Of a stretch of 64,000 nt of DNA, positions 20,736 through 30,873 are shown piece by piece. Below the pieces are notes generated by a model. It searched no databases, had not been told where the DNA came from, and saw nothing but the letters and a program-made list of their open reading frames with translations. Every line of letters starts with the position of its first letter. The stretch's first letter is position 1. The DNA comes from Burkholderiales bacterium. Its GTDB lineage: Bacteria; Pseudomonadota; Gammaproteobacteria; Burkholderiales; SG8-39. The DNA lies in assembly GCA_020848075.1 (NCBI GenBank), contig JADLAV010000057.1, forward strand, positions 42,145 through 106,144. Reading direction: 5' to 3'. A program made the position numbers and the translations under genes.

Positions 20736-20944
20736 GCGCACCCCCTCATGATGCCCCCTCACGGCCCGGCCGCGCCACCGGCCCATCGCCATCAAGATTC
20801 ATTGTCGGCCAATTCGCGGGCCGGTCGAGCACGGCTCGCCGGCCGTCCGGGCACAGTACACGCCCCCGCCCTTTTTATGACGTTAGCATCGACGTGCGGT
20901 GCCGGATCGCTGCACCGCGGCGCACCGGCTGCCGTGGATCGCGC

Positions 20945-21796
20945 TCAGCGCGCGAGCTTTTCCAAGAGGCGATCCAGATGCTCGTGACTCATGTAGCTGA
21001 TCACGAGTTTGCCGCTGCCTTTCTTGCCGGGACGGATCTCGACCGAGGTCCCCAGGCGCTCGGAAATTTCCTCCTGCAGACGCTCGGTGTCGCGGTTCGT
21101 GCGCGGGCGTGCCGCGCGCGTCTTCCCCTTCGGATTGAGGGTGTTCTGGACCAGCGCCTCGGTCTCGCGCACCGAAAGGCCACGATCGAAGACCCGGCGC
21201 GCGACTTCGACCTGGCGCGGACCGTCCAGCGCAAGCAGCGCGCGCGCGTGACCCATATCGATTTGCGCGTCCATCAGCATTTGCTGCACGGGCCTCTGGA
21301 GCGTGAGCAGCCGCAACAGGTTGGTCGTCCCGGCTCGCGAGCGTCCGACCGCGTCCGCCGCCTCCTGGTGCGTGAGCTTGAACTCGTCGATGAGGCGCTG
21401 GATGCCGGTCGCTTCCTCGAGCGGGTTGAGATTCTCGCGCTGGATGTTCTCGATCAGCGCCATTGCGAGCGCCGCCTGATCGGGCACGTCGCGCACCACG
21501 ACCGGCACTTCGCCGAGGCCCGCGATGCGAGCGGCGCGCCAGCGCCGCTCGCCGGCGATGATCTCGTAGCGCGCGGTGCCGATGCCCCGCACCAGGATCG
21601 GTTGCATCAGCCCTTGCCGCCGAATCGACTGCGCGAGCTCGTTCAACGATGCCTCGTCCATGCGCGTCCGCGGCTGATAGCGTCCGGGCTGCAGGCTCTC
21701 CACCGGCACCGTCGCGAGCGACTCGTTGGCACCGCCGCTCTCGTCGCTGCTGAGCAGCGCATCGAGCCCGCGGCCGAGCCCCTTCGCTTTGATCAT
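20945..21796 (-). CDS. parB: Chromosome partitioning protein ParB
   Basis: 283 residues. The N-terminal KGLGRGLDALL motif contacts ParA. The CTP-binding ParB/Srx domain includes GERRWRAA (residues 82-89) and ENIQRENLNP. A helix-turn-helix with THQEAADAVGRSR recognises parS. The C-terminal dimerisation domain includes YMSHEHLDRLLEKL. ParB loads at parS, spreads and segregates the origin. It is the last gene of mnmG-rsmG-parA-parB, and two parS-like sites lie upstream of mnmG. Confidence 0.95.
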   Translation of the reverse strand: MIKAKGLGRGLDALLSSDESGGANESLATVPVESLQPGRYQPRTRMDEASLNELAQSIRRQGLMQPILVRGIGTARYEIIAGERRWRAARIAGLGEVPVVVRDVPDQAALAMALIENIQRENLNPLEEATGIQRLIDEFKLTHQEAADAVGRSRAGTTNLLRLLTLQRPVQQMLMDAQIDMGHARALLALDGPRQVEVARRVFDRGLSVRETEALVQNTLNPKGKTRAARPRTNRDTERLQEEISERLGTSVEIRPGKKGSGKLVISYMSHEHLDRLLEKLAR

Positions 21797-21809
21797 CGCG
21801 CTCTCCCTC

Positions 21810-22592
21810 TCAGGCGGCTGATTGCGTCGCGGCCTCGCGCCAGAGGAGCTCTTCGGTGAGCGCCACGTAGGCTTGCGACCCCTTGCATGTCGGATCGAAC
21901 TCGATGGACGGCTTGCCGTAGCTCGGCGCCTCGGCGAGGCGCACATTGCGCGGAATGATGGTCTCGTACACCTTGGCGCCGAAATGCTGCTGCAACTCGG
22001 CGGAGACCTGCTGCGCGAGCGTGTTGCGCGGATCGAACATGGTGCGCAGCAATCCGTCGATTTCGATGTGCGGGTTGAGATGGGCCCGCACCTTCTTGAT
22101 GGTGTTCACGAGGTCGCTCAGGCCCTCGAGCGCGTAGTACTCGCACTGCATCGGAATGATCACCGAATCGGCGGCAACCAGGCCATTGACGGTGAGCAGG
22201 TTGAGCGCCGGCGGACAATCGAGCAGGATGAAGTCGTACTCGCCCGCCACCGGCACGAGCGCGCTCTTCAATCGTACCTCGCGATTCTCGAGGTCGACCA
22301 TCTCGATCTCCGCGCCGGCGAGATCCCGGTTCGCGGGCAGCACGTCATACGTGCCGCCGGGGGCGCGCGTGCGCACGTTCTCCACGGCGCTCAGGCCGAG
22401 CAGTACGTGATAGATGGTCTGCTTCAGCGCGCGCTTGTCGATGCCGCTTCCCATCGTGGCATTGCCCTGCGGATCGAGATCGACGAGCAGCACGCGCCGC
22501 CCGGACTTCGCCAGGCCCGCCGCGAGATTCACCGCGGTCGTGGTCTTCCCCACGCCGCCCTTCTGATTCGCGACTGCGATGACGCGCGTCAT
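21810..22592 (-). CDS. parA: Chromosome partitioning ATPase ParA (Soj)
   Basis: 260 residues. The deviant Walker A motif KGGVGKTTT starts at residue 11, the A' motif is DLDPQGNATMGSG, and the Walker B region is FILLDCPPALN. It is an ATP-dependent DNA-binding partition motor that moves ParB-parS complexes. Its ATG overlaps the rsmG stop by 4 bp. Confidence 0.96.
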   Translation of the reverse strand: MTRVIAVANQKGGVGKTTTAVNLAAGLAKSGRRVLLVDLDPQGNATMGSGIDKRALKQTIYHVLLGLSAVENVRTRAPGGTYDVLPANRDLAGAEIEMVDLENREVRLKSALVPVAGEYDFILLDCPPALNLLTVNGLVAADSVIIPMQCEYYALEGLSDLVNTIKKVRAHLNPHIEIDGLLRTMFDPRNTLAQQVSAELQQHFGAKVYETIIPRNVRLAEAPSYGKPSIEFDPTCKGSQAYVALTEELLWREAATQSAA

Positions 22593-23218
22593 GCTGCGAT
22601 CGGCTCCACGAGGACGAGATGCCGTGCCGCGGCGAGCCCGGGCACCGCGATCCGGATCGCGGCGCGGATGCGAAAGCCGCTGGGCAGCCGGGCGATCTCC
22701 TCGTCCGGGTACACGCCTTTCATCGCAGCAAGCACGCCGCCCTTCGCGAGAAGGTGCGCTGCGGCGATCACGAAGTCGGCGAGTTCGGCGAAAGCCCGCG
22801 AGACGATCACGTCGAAGCGCAGCTTCGTCTGCCACGCCTCGACCCGCTCGCGACACACGGTGGCATTCGTGAGCCGGAGCTCGGCGACGGCCTGTTGCAG
22901 GAACGCAACCTTCTTCTGGTTGCTGTCGAGCAGCGTCACGGCACGCTCCGGCGTCGCGATTGCAATCGGGATCCCGGGCAGCCCTGCGCCGCTGCCGACG
23001 TCAAGGAGCGCTCCGCCACCGAGGTGCGGCAATATCGCCAGGGAATCAAGGAGATGCTGACTGACCATGCGCGCGGGGTCGCGGACCGCAGTGAGGTTGT
23101 AGACCCGATTCCACCGTTCGAGTAAGCCTATGTATGTGAGTAACCGCTCTCGCTGAGAAGCTTGTAAACCGAGGGATAACTCAGCGAGTCCCGCGTCGAG
23201 ACGCGCCTCGAGACTCAC
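22589..23218 (-). CDS. rsmG: 16S rRNA (guanine527-N7)-methyltransferase RsmG
   Basis: 209 residues. The family signature includes [22 protein letters not shown] and the SAM-binding motif [14 protein letters not shown] near residue 71. It methylates N7 of G527 (E. coli numbering) in 16S rRNA. It overlaps mnmG by 4 bp and parA by 4 bp, so the three genes are translationally coupled. Confidence 0.95.
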   Translation of the reverse strand: MSLEARLDAGLAELSLGLQASQRERLLTYIGLLERWNRVYNLTAVRDPARMVSQHLLDSLAILPHLGGGALLDVGSGAGLPGIPIAIATPERAVTLLDSNQKKVAFLQQAVAELRLTNATVCRERVEAWQTKLRFDVIVSRAFAELADFVIAAAHLLAKGGVLAAMKGVYPDEEIARLPSGFRIRAAIRIAVPGLAAARHLVLVEPIAA

Positions 23219-25122
23219 GCGACCGACCGCTGCTTGGACGATGGCGTCCTCCCCTTGCGTCGCTTCAGATGCACGAGCAACAGCGAGATCGCGGCGGGCG
23301 TGATGCCGGAAATCCGGGACGCGTGGCCGATCGTTTCGGGGCGGAGTTGCTGCAACTTTTGCTGCACCTCGACTGATAGTCCGCGCACGGTGCCGTAGTC
23401 CAGACCCGGTGGCAGCGGCGTCGCGCCCAGTTCGCTGCGCCGCGTCACCTCCTCGCGCTGTCTAGCGATATACCCCTGATATTTGGCTTGAATCTCTACT
23501 TGCTCGGCGATCGCCGGATCGTCGACTGGCGCTCCGACCGCCGGGAGCGACACAAGGGCTCGATAGCTCACCTCAGGGCGCTTCAGAAGGTCCAGCGCCG
23601 AAGATTCGCGCTCCAATGGCTGCCCCAGCACGGCCTGCGCGACCTGATCGGGCACCGTGCGCGGTCCCAGCCACAGCGACCTCAGGCGGGTTTGTTCCCG
23701 TTCGATCGCTTCCCGTTTTCGATTGAATGCTTCCCATCGGGCATCGTCGACGACGCCGAGGGAACGCCCCATTTCGGTGAGGCGCAGGTCAGCGTTGTCC
23801 TCGCGCAGCATCAAGCGGTATTCCGCCCGGCTGGTAAACATCCGGTAAGGCTCGGTCACGCCCCGAGTGACCAGATCGTCAACCAGGACGCCGAGATACG
23901 CCTCGTCACGCCTCGGACACCAAGGTTCGAGCCCCTTGACCGTCCGTGCAGCATTGATGCCCGCGAGCAGACCTTGCGCCGCCGCTTCCTCGTAGCCGGT
24001 CGTCCCGTTGATCTGTCCCGCGAAATACAGCCCGGCAAGCGCTCTTGCCTCGAGCGAAGTCTTCAACTGGCGCGGATCGAAGTAGTCATACTCGATTGCG
24101 TAGCCCGGCCGCACCAGGTGTGCGTTCTCTAGCCCTTTGATTGAGCGAACCAAATCAACCTGCACATCGAACGGCAGACTGGTCGAGATCCCGTTCGGAT
24201 AGTACTCGCTCGTCGTCAAGCCCTCGGGTTCAAGAAAGATCTGGTGACCCGTTTTGCCCGCGAACCGGTGGACCTTGTCCTCGATCGAGGGGCAGTACCG
24301 GGGACCCACCCCCTCGATCCGCCCGGTGTACATGGGCGAGCGATCCAAGCCGCTCCGGATGATCGCATGGGTCCGCTCATTGGTATGGGTGATCCAGCAG
24401 GAGCGCTGGGGCGGGTGCATCTCCGCCCGTCCCATGAACGAGAACACAGGCCGAGGCGTGTCCCCGGACTGCTCGGTCAGCGCCGCAAAATCGATCGTCC
24501 GACCGTCGATCCGGGGCGGTGTGCCGGTCTTGAGGCGGCCGGCAGGGAGCTTCAATTCCCGCAAGCGCGCGGCGAGGCTGAGCGACGGCGGATCGCCGGC
24601 GCGTCCCGCTTGATGGCTCTCCAGGCCGACGTGGATCAGCCCGCCCAGGAACGTGCCCGTCGTGAGCACCACGGCCCGCGCATGGATCCGGATCCCGAGC
24701 TGAGTGACGACGCCCACCACTCGGTCTCCGGAGAGTTCGAGGTCGTCAACCGCCTGCTGGAAAAGCGCGAGGCCCGGCTGGCGCTCCAGCCGACCGCGGA
24801 TCGCCTGCTTGTAGAGCATCCGATCCGCTTGAGCGCGCGTGGCGCGGACGGCATGCCCGCGCGAAGCATTCAAGACTCGAAACTGGATTCCAGCCTCGTC
24901 GGCAGCAAGCGCCATCGCGCCGCCAAGCGCGTCGATCTCTTTGACCAGATGGCCTTTCCCGATTCCGCCGATCGAGGGATTGCACGACATCTGGCCCAAT
25001 GTCTCTATGTTGTGGGTCAACAGCAGGGTCACGCAGCCGAGACGGGCGGCCGCCAAGGCTGCCTCGGTGCCGGCATGACCGCCACCGACTACGATGACAT
25101 CGAAGAAATCGGGAAATCGCAT
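23215..25122 (-). CDS. mnmG: tRNA uridine 5-carboxymethylaminomethyl modification enzyme MnmG
   Basis: 635 residues. The FAD-binding motif [19 protein letters not shown] is at the N-terminus, followed by [24 protein letters not shown], the FAD-domain block [20 protein letters not shown] and the C-terminal helical domain with [19 protein letters not shown]. With MnmE it modifies the wobble uridine (cmnm5U34) of certain tRNAs. The ATG at 25122 gives the canonical length; longer versions would read through parS. Its partner mnmE lies about 4.3 kb away with two genes between. Confidence 0.96.
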   Translation of the reverse strand: MRFPDFFDVIVVGGGHAGTEAALAAARLGCVTLLLTHNIETLGQMSCNPSIGGIGKGHLVKEIDALGGAMALAADEAGIQFRVLNASRGHAVRATRAQADRMLYKQAIRGRLERQPGLALFQQAVDDLELSGDRVVGVVTQLGIRIHARAVVLTTGTFLGGLIHVGLESHQAGRAGDPPSLSLAARLRELKLPAGRLKTGTPPRIDGRTIDFAALTEQSGDTPRPVFSFMGRAEMHPPQRSCWITHTNERTHAIIRSGLDRSPMYTGRIEGVGPRYCPSIEDKVHRFAGKTGHQIFLEPEGLTTSEYYPNGISTSLPFDVQVDLVRSIKGLENAHLVRPGYAIEYDYFDPRQLKTSLEARALAGLYFAGQINGTTGYEEAAAQGLLAGINAARTVKGLEPWCPRRDEAYLGVLVDDLVTRGVTEPYRMFTSRAEYRLMLREDNADLRLTEMGRSLGVVDDARWEAFNRKREAIEREQTRLRSLWLGPRTVPDQVAQAVLGQPLERESSALDLLKRPEVSYRALVSLPAVGAPVDDPAIAEQVEIQAKYQGYIARQREEVTRRSELGATPLPPGLDYGTVRGLSVEVQQKLQQLRPETIGHASRISGITPAAISLLLVHLKRRKGRTPSSKQRSVA

Positions 25123-25187
25123 TTCAACCACACGACACGCGCGAGGCGGCAATGATACGCTGTTTAGACTGCGCGATCGGGCTTCGA

Positions 25188-25203
25188 TGTTCCACGTGGA
25201 ACC
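25188..25203. promoter_or_regulatory. parS-like centromere site 1
   Basis: TGTTCCACGTGGAACC matches the ParB consensus (TGTTNCACGTGNAACA class) at 15 of 16 positions and is an almost perfect palindrome around CACGTG. It lies 66 bp upstream of mnmG, in the same neighbourhood as parAB, which is where primary parS sites usually sit. Confidence 0.8.
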
Positions 25204-25261
25204 GCCTGCCCGCCGCAGCGCAGGCCGCGCTGTGCCGGGCGGGATCTCCTCACTCTGGCGG

Positions 25262-25277
25262 TGTTCCGCGTGGAACA
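25262..25277. promoter_or_regulatory. parS-like centromere site 2
   Basis: TGTTCCGCGTGGAACA differs from the palindromic consensus by a single centre base (CGCGTG instead of CACGTG). It lies 74 bp from the first site, centre to centre. Paired parS sites near the origin are common. Confidence 0.7.
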
Positions 25278-25470
25278 CGCCCGGCTTGGCGGGATGGCCG
25301 CCCGAGCGAGACGGTCCGCACGCGGCTGCGGATCCCACCCAGAGCCTGCGACATAACTCCTTGTTTTATCGGAACTTATAGAGATAGGGTCCCCGCATCG
25401 TCTCCGCCCAGGCGAAGATGACGAAGCCACCACCCCAAGGCCGCCAGCCAAGCGCAAGGCGGCCGCCACG

Positions 25471-25505
25471 ACAACAAAGGGGCCGCGCATGGCGACCCCC
25501 GTTGT
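25471..25505 (-). terminator. Putative terminator of pckG
   Basis: An imperfect inverted repeat of 35 bp lies just after the pckG stop. Its arms include ACAAC/GTTGT and GGGG/CCCC around a short loop. On the minus strand the 3' side is T-rich (TTTGTTGT), which fits intrinsic termination of the pckG transcript. Confidence 0.4.
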
Positions 25506-25522
25506 CCCAGCCTGAAGCCCCG

Positions 25523-27352
25523 TCAGCCTTTCAAATCGAGATGCAGCATCTCGCGACGGAGCTGCAGCTGCCGCGGCAACCGGTCCTTCAGCTTGCGAAA
25601 GAGCTCGTCGTGCGACGCGAGTTCGCTCTCCCACTCGTCGCGCCTGATGGCGGTCGCCGACCGATACTGCTCGCGGGAGAACCCGCCGAGCCCCGACCAC
25701 TCGAGGTCTTCGAAGTCCGGCACCCAGCCGAGCGGCGTCTCGATGCCTTTCGCGCAACCGCGCACGCGATCGACGATCCACTTCAGCACCCGCATGTTCT
25801 CGCCGTAGCCTGGCCAGACGAGGCGGCCCTCCGCATTCGTGCGGAACCAGTTCACCTGAAAGATCTGCGGGCGTTGGGATGCGCTCCAGCCGAGCTTCAG
25901 CCAGTGGTCAAAGTAGTCCGCCATGTTGTACCCGACGAACGGGATCATGGCGAATGGGTCCCGCCGTACCACGCCGACCTTGCCCGTCGCTGCCGCCGTC
26001 GTCTCCGAGCCCATCGTCGCGGCCATGTACACGCCGTCGGTCCAGTTGAAAGCCTGGAGCACGAGCGGGACGGTGTTCGAACGGCGGCCGCCGAAGAGAA
26101 ACGCCGAAATCGGCACTCCGTCGGGGTTTTCCCAGTCCGGATCGATCGAGGGCAGCTGGGCTGCAGGCACCGTGAACCGCGCATTCGGATGCGCGGCCAG
26201 CCGACCAGACTCCGGAGTCCAGTGTTCGCCGCGCCAATCGATGAGCTCGCGCGGCGGTTCCTTGCTCAGCCCCTCCCACCACACGTCGCCGTCGGGGGTC
26301 AGCGCGACGTTGGTGAAGATGACGTTCTCGCGCAGCGCCGCCATGCAATTCGGGTTGGTCCTCTCGGAAGTTCCGGGCGCGACGCCAAAGAGACCCGACT
26401 CGGGATTGATTGCGTAGAGCCGGCCGTCCTTGCCCGGCTTGATCCACGCGATGTCCTCCCCGATCGTGGTGACCTTCCACCCCTTGAACGCCGGCGGCGG
26501 CACCAGCATCGCGAAGTTGGTCTTGCCGCAGGCGCTCGGGAACGCGCCCGTGACGTAGGTCTTCGCGCCCGATGGATCGGTGACGCCGAGGATCAGCATG
26601 TGCTCGGCGAGCCAGCCCTGGTCGCGCCCCATGACCGAGGCGATGCGTAGCGCAAGGCATTTCTTGCCGAGGAGCGCGTTGCCGCCGTAGCCGGAGCCGA
26701 ACGACCAGATCTCGCGCGTCTCCGGAAAGTGCACGATGTACTTGTGCTCCTTGTTGCATGGCCACTGCACGTCGGTCTGACCTGGCGCGAGCGGCGCACC
26801 CACCGAGTGCACGCACGGCACGAACGCGCCGTCGTGGCCGAGCAGGTCCCAGATCTTCGTGGACACGCGCGTCATGATGTGCATGTTCACCACGACGTAG
26901 GGCGAGTCGGAGACCTCGATGCCGATGTGCGCGATGTGGGAGCCCAGCGGACCCATCGAGAACGGGACGATGTACATCGTGCGACCGCGCATGCAGCCGT
27001 CGAACAGGTCGGCGAGCTTCGCCCGCATCTCCTTCGGTGCGACCCAGTTGTTGGTCGGCCCCGCGTCTTCCGGCCGCTCGCTGCAGATGAACGTGCGGTC
27101 CTCCATGCGCGCCACGTCGGTCGGGTCCGACCAGGCGAGGTAGCTGTTCGGGCGCTTCGCCGGGCTGAGCCGCCGCAGCGTCCCGGACTTCACCATCTCG
27201 TCGCACAGCCGGTCGTATTCCGCCTTGCTGCCGTCGCACCAGACGATCCGGTCCGGCTTCGCGAGCGCCGCAATCTCGGCCACCCATTCGACCGCGCGCC
27301 GGTTGCGCACCTGCGTGGGGACGTCGATACGGGGGGTATAGGGCTGATTCAT
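25523..27352 (-). CDS. pckG: Phosphoenolpyruvate carboxykinase (GTP)
   Basis: 609 residues, the normal length of the GTP-dependent family. Kinase motif 1 is [13 protein letters not shown] (P-loop with the hyper-reactive Cys), with [19 protein letters not shown], metal and GTP-binding blocks [14 protein letters not shown] and [13 protein letters not shown] also present. It interconverts oxaloacetate plus GTP and phosphoenolpyruvate plus GDP plus CO2 (gluconeogenesis). ATG 27352 gives the family N-terminus. It lies between mnmG and mnmE on the same strand, a pair more often close together. Confidence 0.96.
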   Translation of the reverse strand: MNQPYTPRIDVPTQVRNRRAVEWVAEIAALAKPDRIVWCDGSKAEYDRLCDEMVKSGTLRRLSPAKRPNSYLAWSDPTDVARMEDRTFICSERPEDAGPTNNWVAPKEMRAKLADLFDGCMRGRTMYIVPFSMGPLGSHIAHIGIEVSDSPYVVVNMHIMTRVSTKIWDLLGHDGAFVPCVHSVGAPLAPGQTDVQWPCNKEHKYIVHFPETREIWSFGSGYGGNALLGKKCLALRIASVMGRDQGWLAEHMLILGVTDPSGAKTYVTGAFPSACGKTNFAMLVPPPAFKGWKVTTIGEDIAWIKPGKDGRLYAINPESGLFGVAPGTSERTNPNCMAALRENVIFTNVALTPDGDVWWEGLSKEPPRELIDWRGEHWTPESGRLAAHPNARFTVPAAQLPSIDPDWENPDGVPISAFLFGGRRSNTVPLVLQAFNWTDGVYMAATMGSETTAAATGKVGVVRRDPFAMIPFVGYNMADYFDHWLKLGWSASQRPQIFQVNWFRTNAEGRLVWPGYGENMRVLKWIVDRVRGCAKGIETPLGWVPDFEDLEWSGLGGFSREQYRSATAIRRDEWESELASHDELFRKLKDRLPRQLQLRREMLHLDLKG

Positions 27353-28147
27353 CGGACGGGCCTCGTGCGCATGTTCGAAAGGAGCCTGCCATCGCAGGAC
27401 GGCGCTCCGCAGCGCGAAAGGGTGGCGCGGATGCAAGCCGACCACGTGGGTGCATTCTCGGGAGGGCGAAACTCTAGCATGATCTTAGCGGACCTTGCCG
27501 TTCGGGACCGACACCGGCGGTCCTCGTGGAGTGCGCCCGCTTTCCGGCGCGGTTCCGGGGTTCCCGATGGCGCGGTGCCAGCCAACCCGCCCCCGTCACG
27601 CGCCGAAGGACCGGTTCGATACGCTCGGTGCGGACCCCGGGGAAGCCACACCAAGCACAACGTTCAGTGAAATCGAGCGTAAGGCAGCGGTCGAAGGCGA
27701 CGGCGCCGCTGCGCGTCATCGCGGCCGTATGCTCAGTGCTCGCTGGATCGAAAAATTACGATGCAGAAGCGCGTGAATCGCGGCGGAGCCTTGTGAATCA
27801 AGCCTCTTCCGATTCGTCGCCGTGGATGTGTACTCATGCGTGTACTCGAGATCGGCTTGTCATGCGGCAGGCGCCTCGGTTTCGCGCCGAGGGCCTCCGA
27901 GCCTATAACAAGCCGAGCACCTTGCCCGCATAGTGAAGGCAGTCAATCGCATGCGGCCGCCTTCATCGCGCCATTGAGCACCACAGCCAAGGGCGGAAGC
28001 CCATCGTGCAAGAAGCTCGTGCAGGAACCCGTCGGTACCACCACCGGCTCGCCAACTCACGGCGTGAATGAATTTCATCCACGTCGTGACGACGCTGCCG
28101 CGGCGGACGACCCTGCATTTCTGGAGACGCATTCCGTGATTGCACGG
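27353..28147. other. Gene-poor interval between pckG and the DUF4143 ATPase
   Basis: About 800 bases without a convincing gene. Several short open frames exist on the plus strand, but none has a family-like sequence, a ribosome site or consistent coding composition. No tRNA, CRISPR or insertion sequence was recognised. Base composition is less GC-rich than in the neighbouring genes, especially at 27650-27950, so this may be decayed DNA. The pckG promoter should lie at its left end but no clear match was seen. Confidence 0.5.
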
Positions 28148-29314
28148 ATGATTCCCCGCTGACTCATCTCCGCGCTCATGTCGGCTCTGGCCGAGGCTCC
28201 GGCGGTGGCGCTGCTTGGCCCGCGCCAGGTCGGCAAGACCACCTTGGCGCTCGAACTGGCCCGCACGCGGCCCGCGGTCTATCTCGATCTCGAGTCCAAA
28301 GCCGACCGGGCCAAGCTCTCGGAGCCGGAGCTGTATCTCGCGAAACACGCGGACAAGCTCGTCATCCTCGGCGAGATCCAGCGCACACCGCAGCTCTTCG
28401 GCAGCCTGCGTGGCCTAATCGACGCCGGCCGGCGGCGCGGGCAGAGCAAGGGCCGCTTCCTCGTGCTGGGCTCGGCGTCGATCGATCTGCTGAAGCAATC
28501 GAGCGGGACTCTCGCCGGACGCATCCGCTATCTGGAACTCGCCCCACTCGATGCCGGCGAGGTCGGCGGCGAGCGCCTCGACACGCTCTGGCTGCGCGGC
28601 GGATTCCCCGAGAGCCTGCTGGCGGATTCCGATGCCGCGAGCCTGCGCTGGCGGGTGGATTTCATCCGCACCTACCTCGAGCGCGATATTCCGCAGTTCG
28701 GGCCGCGCATTCCCGCGGAAACCCTGCGCCGCCCCTGGACGATGCTCGCCCACAGCCAAGGCGGCCTGCTCAACGCTGCGGCTTTCGCACGCGCGATGGC
28801 CGTGGATGGCAAGACGGTTGCCTCCTACCTGGATCTGCTGGTCGGCCTGCTGGTGGTGTGCCGCCTGGCGCCGTGGCGTGGCAACGTCCGCAAGCGCCTG
28901 GTCAAATCGCCCAAGGTCTACGTCCGCGACAGCGGCCTGGTGCATGCGCTGCTCGGAGTCAGCGACCGCGAGGCCTTGCTGGCACACCCGGTGGCCGGCG
29001 GGAGCTGGGAGGGCCTGGCGATCGAGTCGCTGATCGCCGCCGCGCCGAACGGCACCGAGGCATACTTCTTCCGCACCGCGGCCGGCGCCGAGATCGACCT
29101 GCTGCTGAAGCTTCCGGGTCACCGCGCGCCTTGGGCGATCGAGGTCAAGCGCGGGCTCGCACCGAAGATCGAACGGGGCTTCCATCTGGCCTGCGATGAC
29201 GTGCGGCCCAGGCGACGCCTGGTCGTGTACGGCGGCGCCGAGCGCTTCCCGCTCGCCGAGAACGTCGAAGCGGTGTCGCTCATCGACTTGTGCGAGGAGC
29301 TCTCCGCGGCATGA
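28148..29314 (+). pseudogene. DUF4143-type AAA ATPase, probably inactivated
   Basis: From ATG 28178 there are 378 open residues of the ATP-binding DUF4143 family. Walker A GPRQVGKT is at residues 14-21, and a C-terminal nuclease-like domain contains EAYFFRTAAGAEIDLLL and WAIEVKRG. Two defects are seen. The family usually starts MIPR followed by about 8-10 residues; here ATG 28148 reads MIPR and then TGA (28160-28162), in frame with the main ORF. The Walker B segment normally VILDEIQR reads VILGEIQR (Gly65), losing the catalytic-metal Asp. No ribosome site precedes ATG 28178. A short active form cannot be excluded. Family function (often loosely toxin-antitoxin or defence linked) is not established. 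Confidence 0.65.
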
Positions 29315-29409
29315 TCCGAGTCGCCCTGCTCCAGCGCAACCCGCCCGCGCTCTTCAGTGCGCCCGCGCAGGCCGAGGGTCGGCCAGATCGGATCTCTCCG
29401 GAAGTGCAC

Positions 29410-30759
29410 CTACTTTCCGATGCAGAAGCGAGAGAAGATCTCGCCGAGCAGATCGTCGGCGGTGAACTCGCCGGTGATCTCGCTCAGGTCCGACTGCGCG
29501 AGCCGCAGCTCCTCGGCGAAGAGCTCGGCTTGCGCGAACACGCCATCCGCGGCCGCGAGGCGCTCGGCGGCGCGACGCAACGCAACGAGATGGCGCTCGC
29601 GTGCCATGAACACGCTCTCTTCGGCCGCGTGCGTCCAGCCAGCCTGCTCGAGGAGCGTGCGCCCGAGCAGCTCGACGCCCTCCCCCGTCTTCGCCGACAC
29701 GAAGACGTGGATGCCCTCCGCGCGGCTCTCGGCGTGGGGCGCGAGGTCCGCGAGATCGATCTTGTTGTGCACGACCACACGCGGCAGGCGCACGGGCAGG
29801 CGCGCAACGATCGCTTCGTCCGCCGCGGTTTCACCCGCGCGCGCGTCGACCACGAGCAGCACGAGGTCGGCGCGCTCGATCTCGCTCCAGGTGCGTGCGA
29901 TGCCGAGGCGCTCGACCTCGTCCTGCGACTCGCGCAGCCCCGCCGTGTCCACGATGTTGAGCGGAACGCCCTCGATCTGGATCGCCTGACGCACGGTGTC
30001 GCGCGTCGTGCCGGGAACCGGGGTGACGATTGCGAGCTCCTCGCCGGCGAACCGGTTGAGGAGGCTCGACTTGCCCACGTTCGGCTGCCCCGCGAGGACC
30101 ACGTGCACCCCCGCACGCAGCAGACTGCCCTGACGCGCGCGTCCCAGCGCCTGGTCCAGGGAGTCGCGCAGCTCGTCGAGCCGGCGTCGCGCGTCTGCCC
30201 GCTCGAGGGGATCGATCTCCTCCTCCGGGAAGTCGAGCGTCGCTTCGACCAGCGCGCGGAGCTCGACGAGTTGCGCCACCAGCGCGTGGACGGCGTCCGA
30301 GAACTCGCCGCGCAGCGTGCGCACGGCACAGCGAGCCGCGGCGTCGGTCGCCGCCTCGATGACGTCGGCGACCGCCTCGGCCTGCGCCAGATCCAGCTTG
30401 TCGTTCAGGAAGGCGCGGCGCGTGAACTCGCCCGGCTCCGCAAGCCGGGCACCGAGTTCGACGCACCGGGCGAGCAGCATCCGTTGCACGACTTGTCCGC
30501 CGTGGCCGTGCAGCTCGAGGACATCCTCCCCCGTGTACGAGTGCGGGCCGGGGAAGTAAAGCGCAATGCCGTCGTCGATCGCGGCGCCGCTCGCGTCACG
30601 GAACGTCGCGCGCGTCGCATGGCGCGGCGCCGGCAGCCGGCCGAGGACGGCGCGGGCGAGCTCGGCGAGGGCCGGGCCGGAAACCCGCACCACGCCGATG
30701 CCCGCGCGCCCCTGGGCAGTGGCGATGGCGGCGATGATGTCGGTCACCGGAGCGATCAT
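29410..30759 (-). CDS. mnmE: tRNA modification GTPase MnmE (TrmE)
   Basis: 449 residues. The N-terminal tetrahydrofolate-binding domain ([21 protein letters not shown]) is followed by a helical domain, an inserted G domain with [17 protein letters not shown] and DTAG, and the C-terminal CIGK tail whose Cys is catalytic. With MnmG it builds the cmnm5 group on U34 of tRNA. It is downstream of yidC on the same strand, matching rpmH-rnpA-yidD-yidC-mnmE. Confidence 0.97.
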   Translation of the reverse strand: MIAPVTDIIAAIATAQGRAGIGVVRVSGPALAELARAVLGRLPAPRHATRATFRDASGAAIDDGIALYFPGPHSYTGEDVLELHGHGGQVVQRMLLARCVELGARLAEPGEFTRRAFLNDKLDLAQAEAVADVIEAATDAAARCAVRTLRGEFSDAVHALVAQLVELRALVEATLDFPEEEIDPLERADARRRLDELRDSLDQALGRARQGSLLRAGVHVVLAGQPNVGKSSLLNRFAGEELAIVTPVPGTTRDTVRQAIQIEGVPLNIVDTAGLRESQDEVERLGIARTWSEIERADLVLLVVDARAGETAADEAIVARLPVRLPRVVVHNKIDLADLAPHAESRAEGIHVFVSAKTGEGVELLGRTLLEQAGWTHAAEESVFMARERHLVALRRAAERLAAADGVFAQAELFAEELRLAQSDLSEITGEFTADDLLGEIFSRFCIGK

Positions 30760-30873
30760 TCGGGCCGGGCGGACGGGCGCGAGTACCGGCTTCGGTCGAG
30801 ACTGCGATCGGGACTGCCAAAGGCGCGTCGTTGCCCGTGCGCGCTCAGGCCGGCGCGGGCACCCTGAGGCCGT

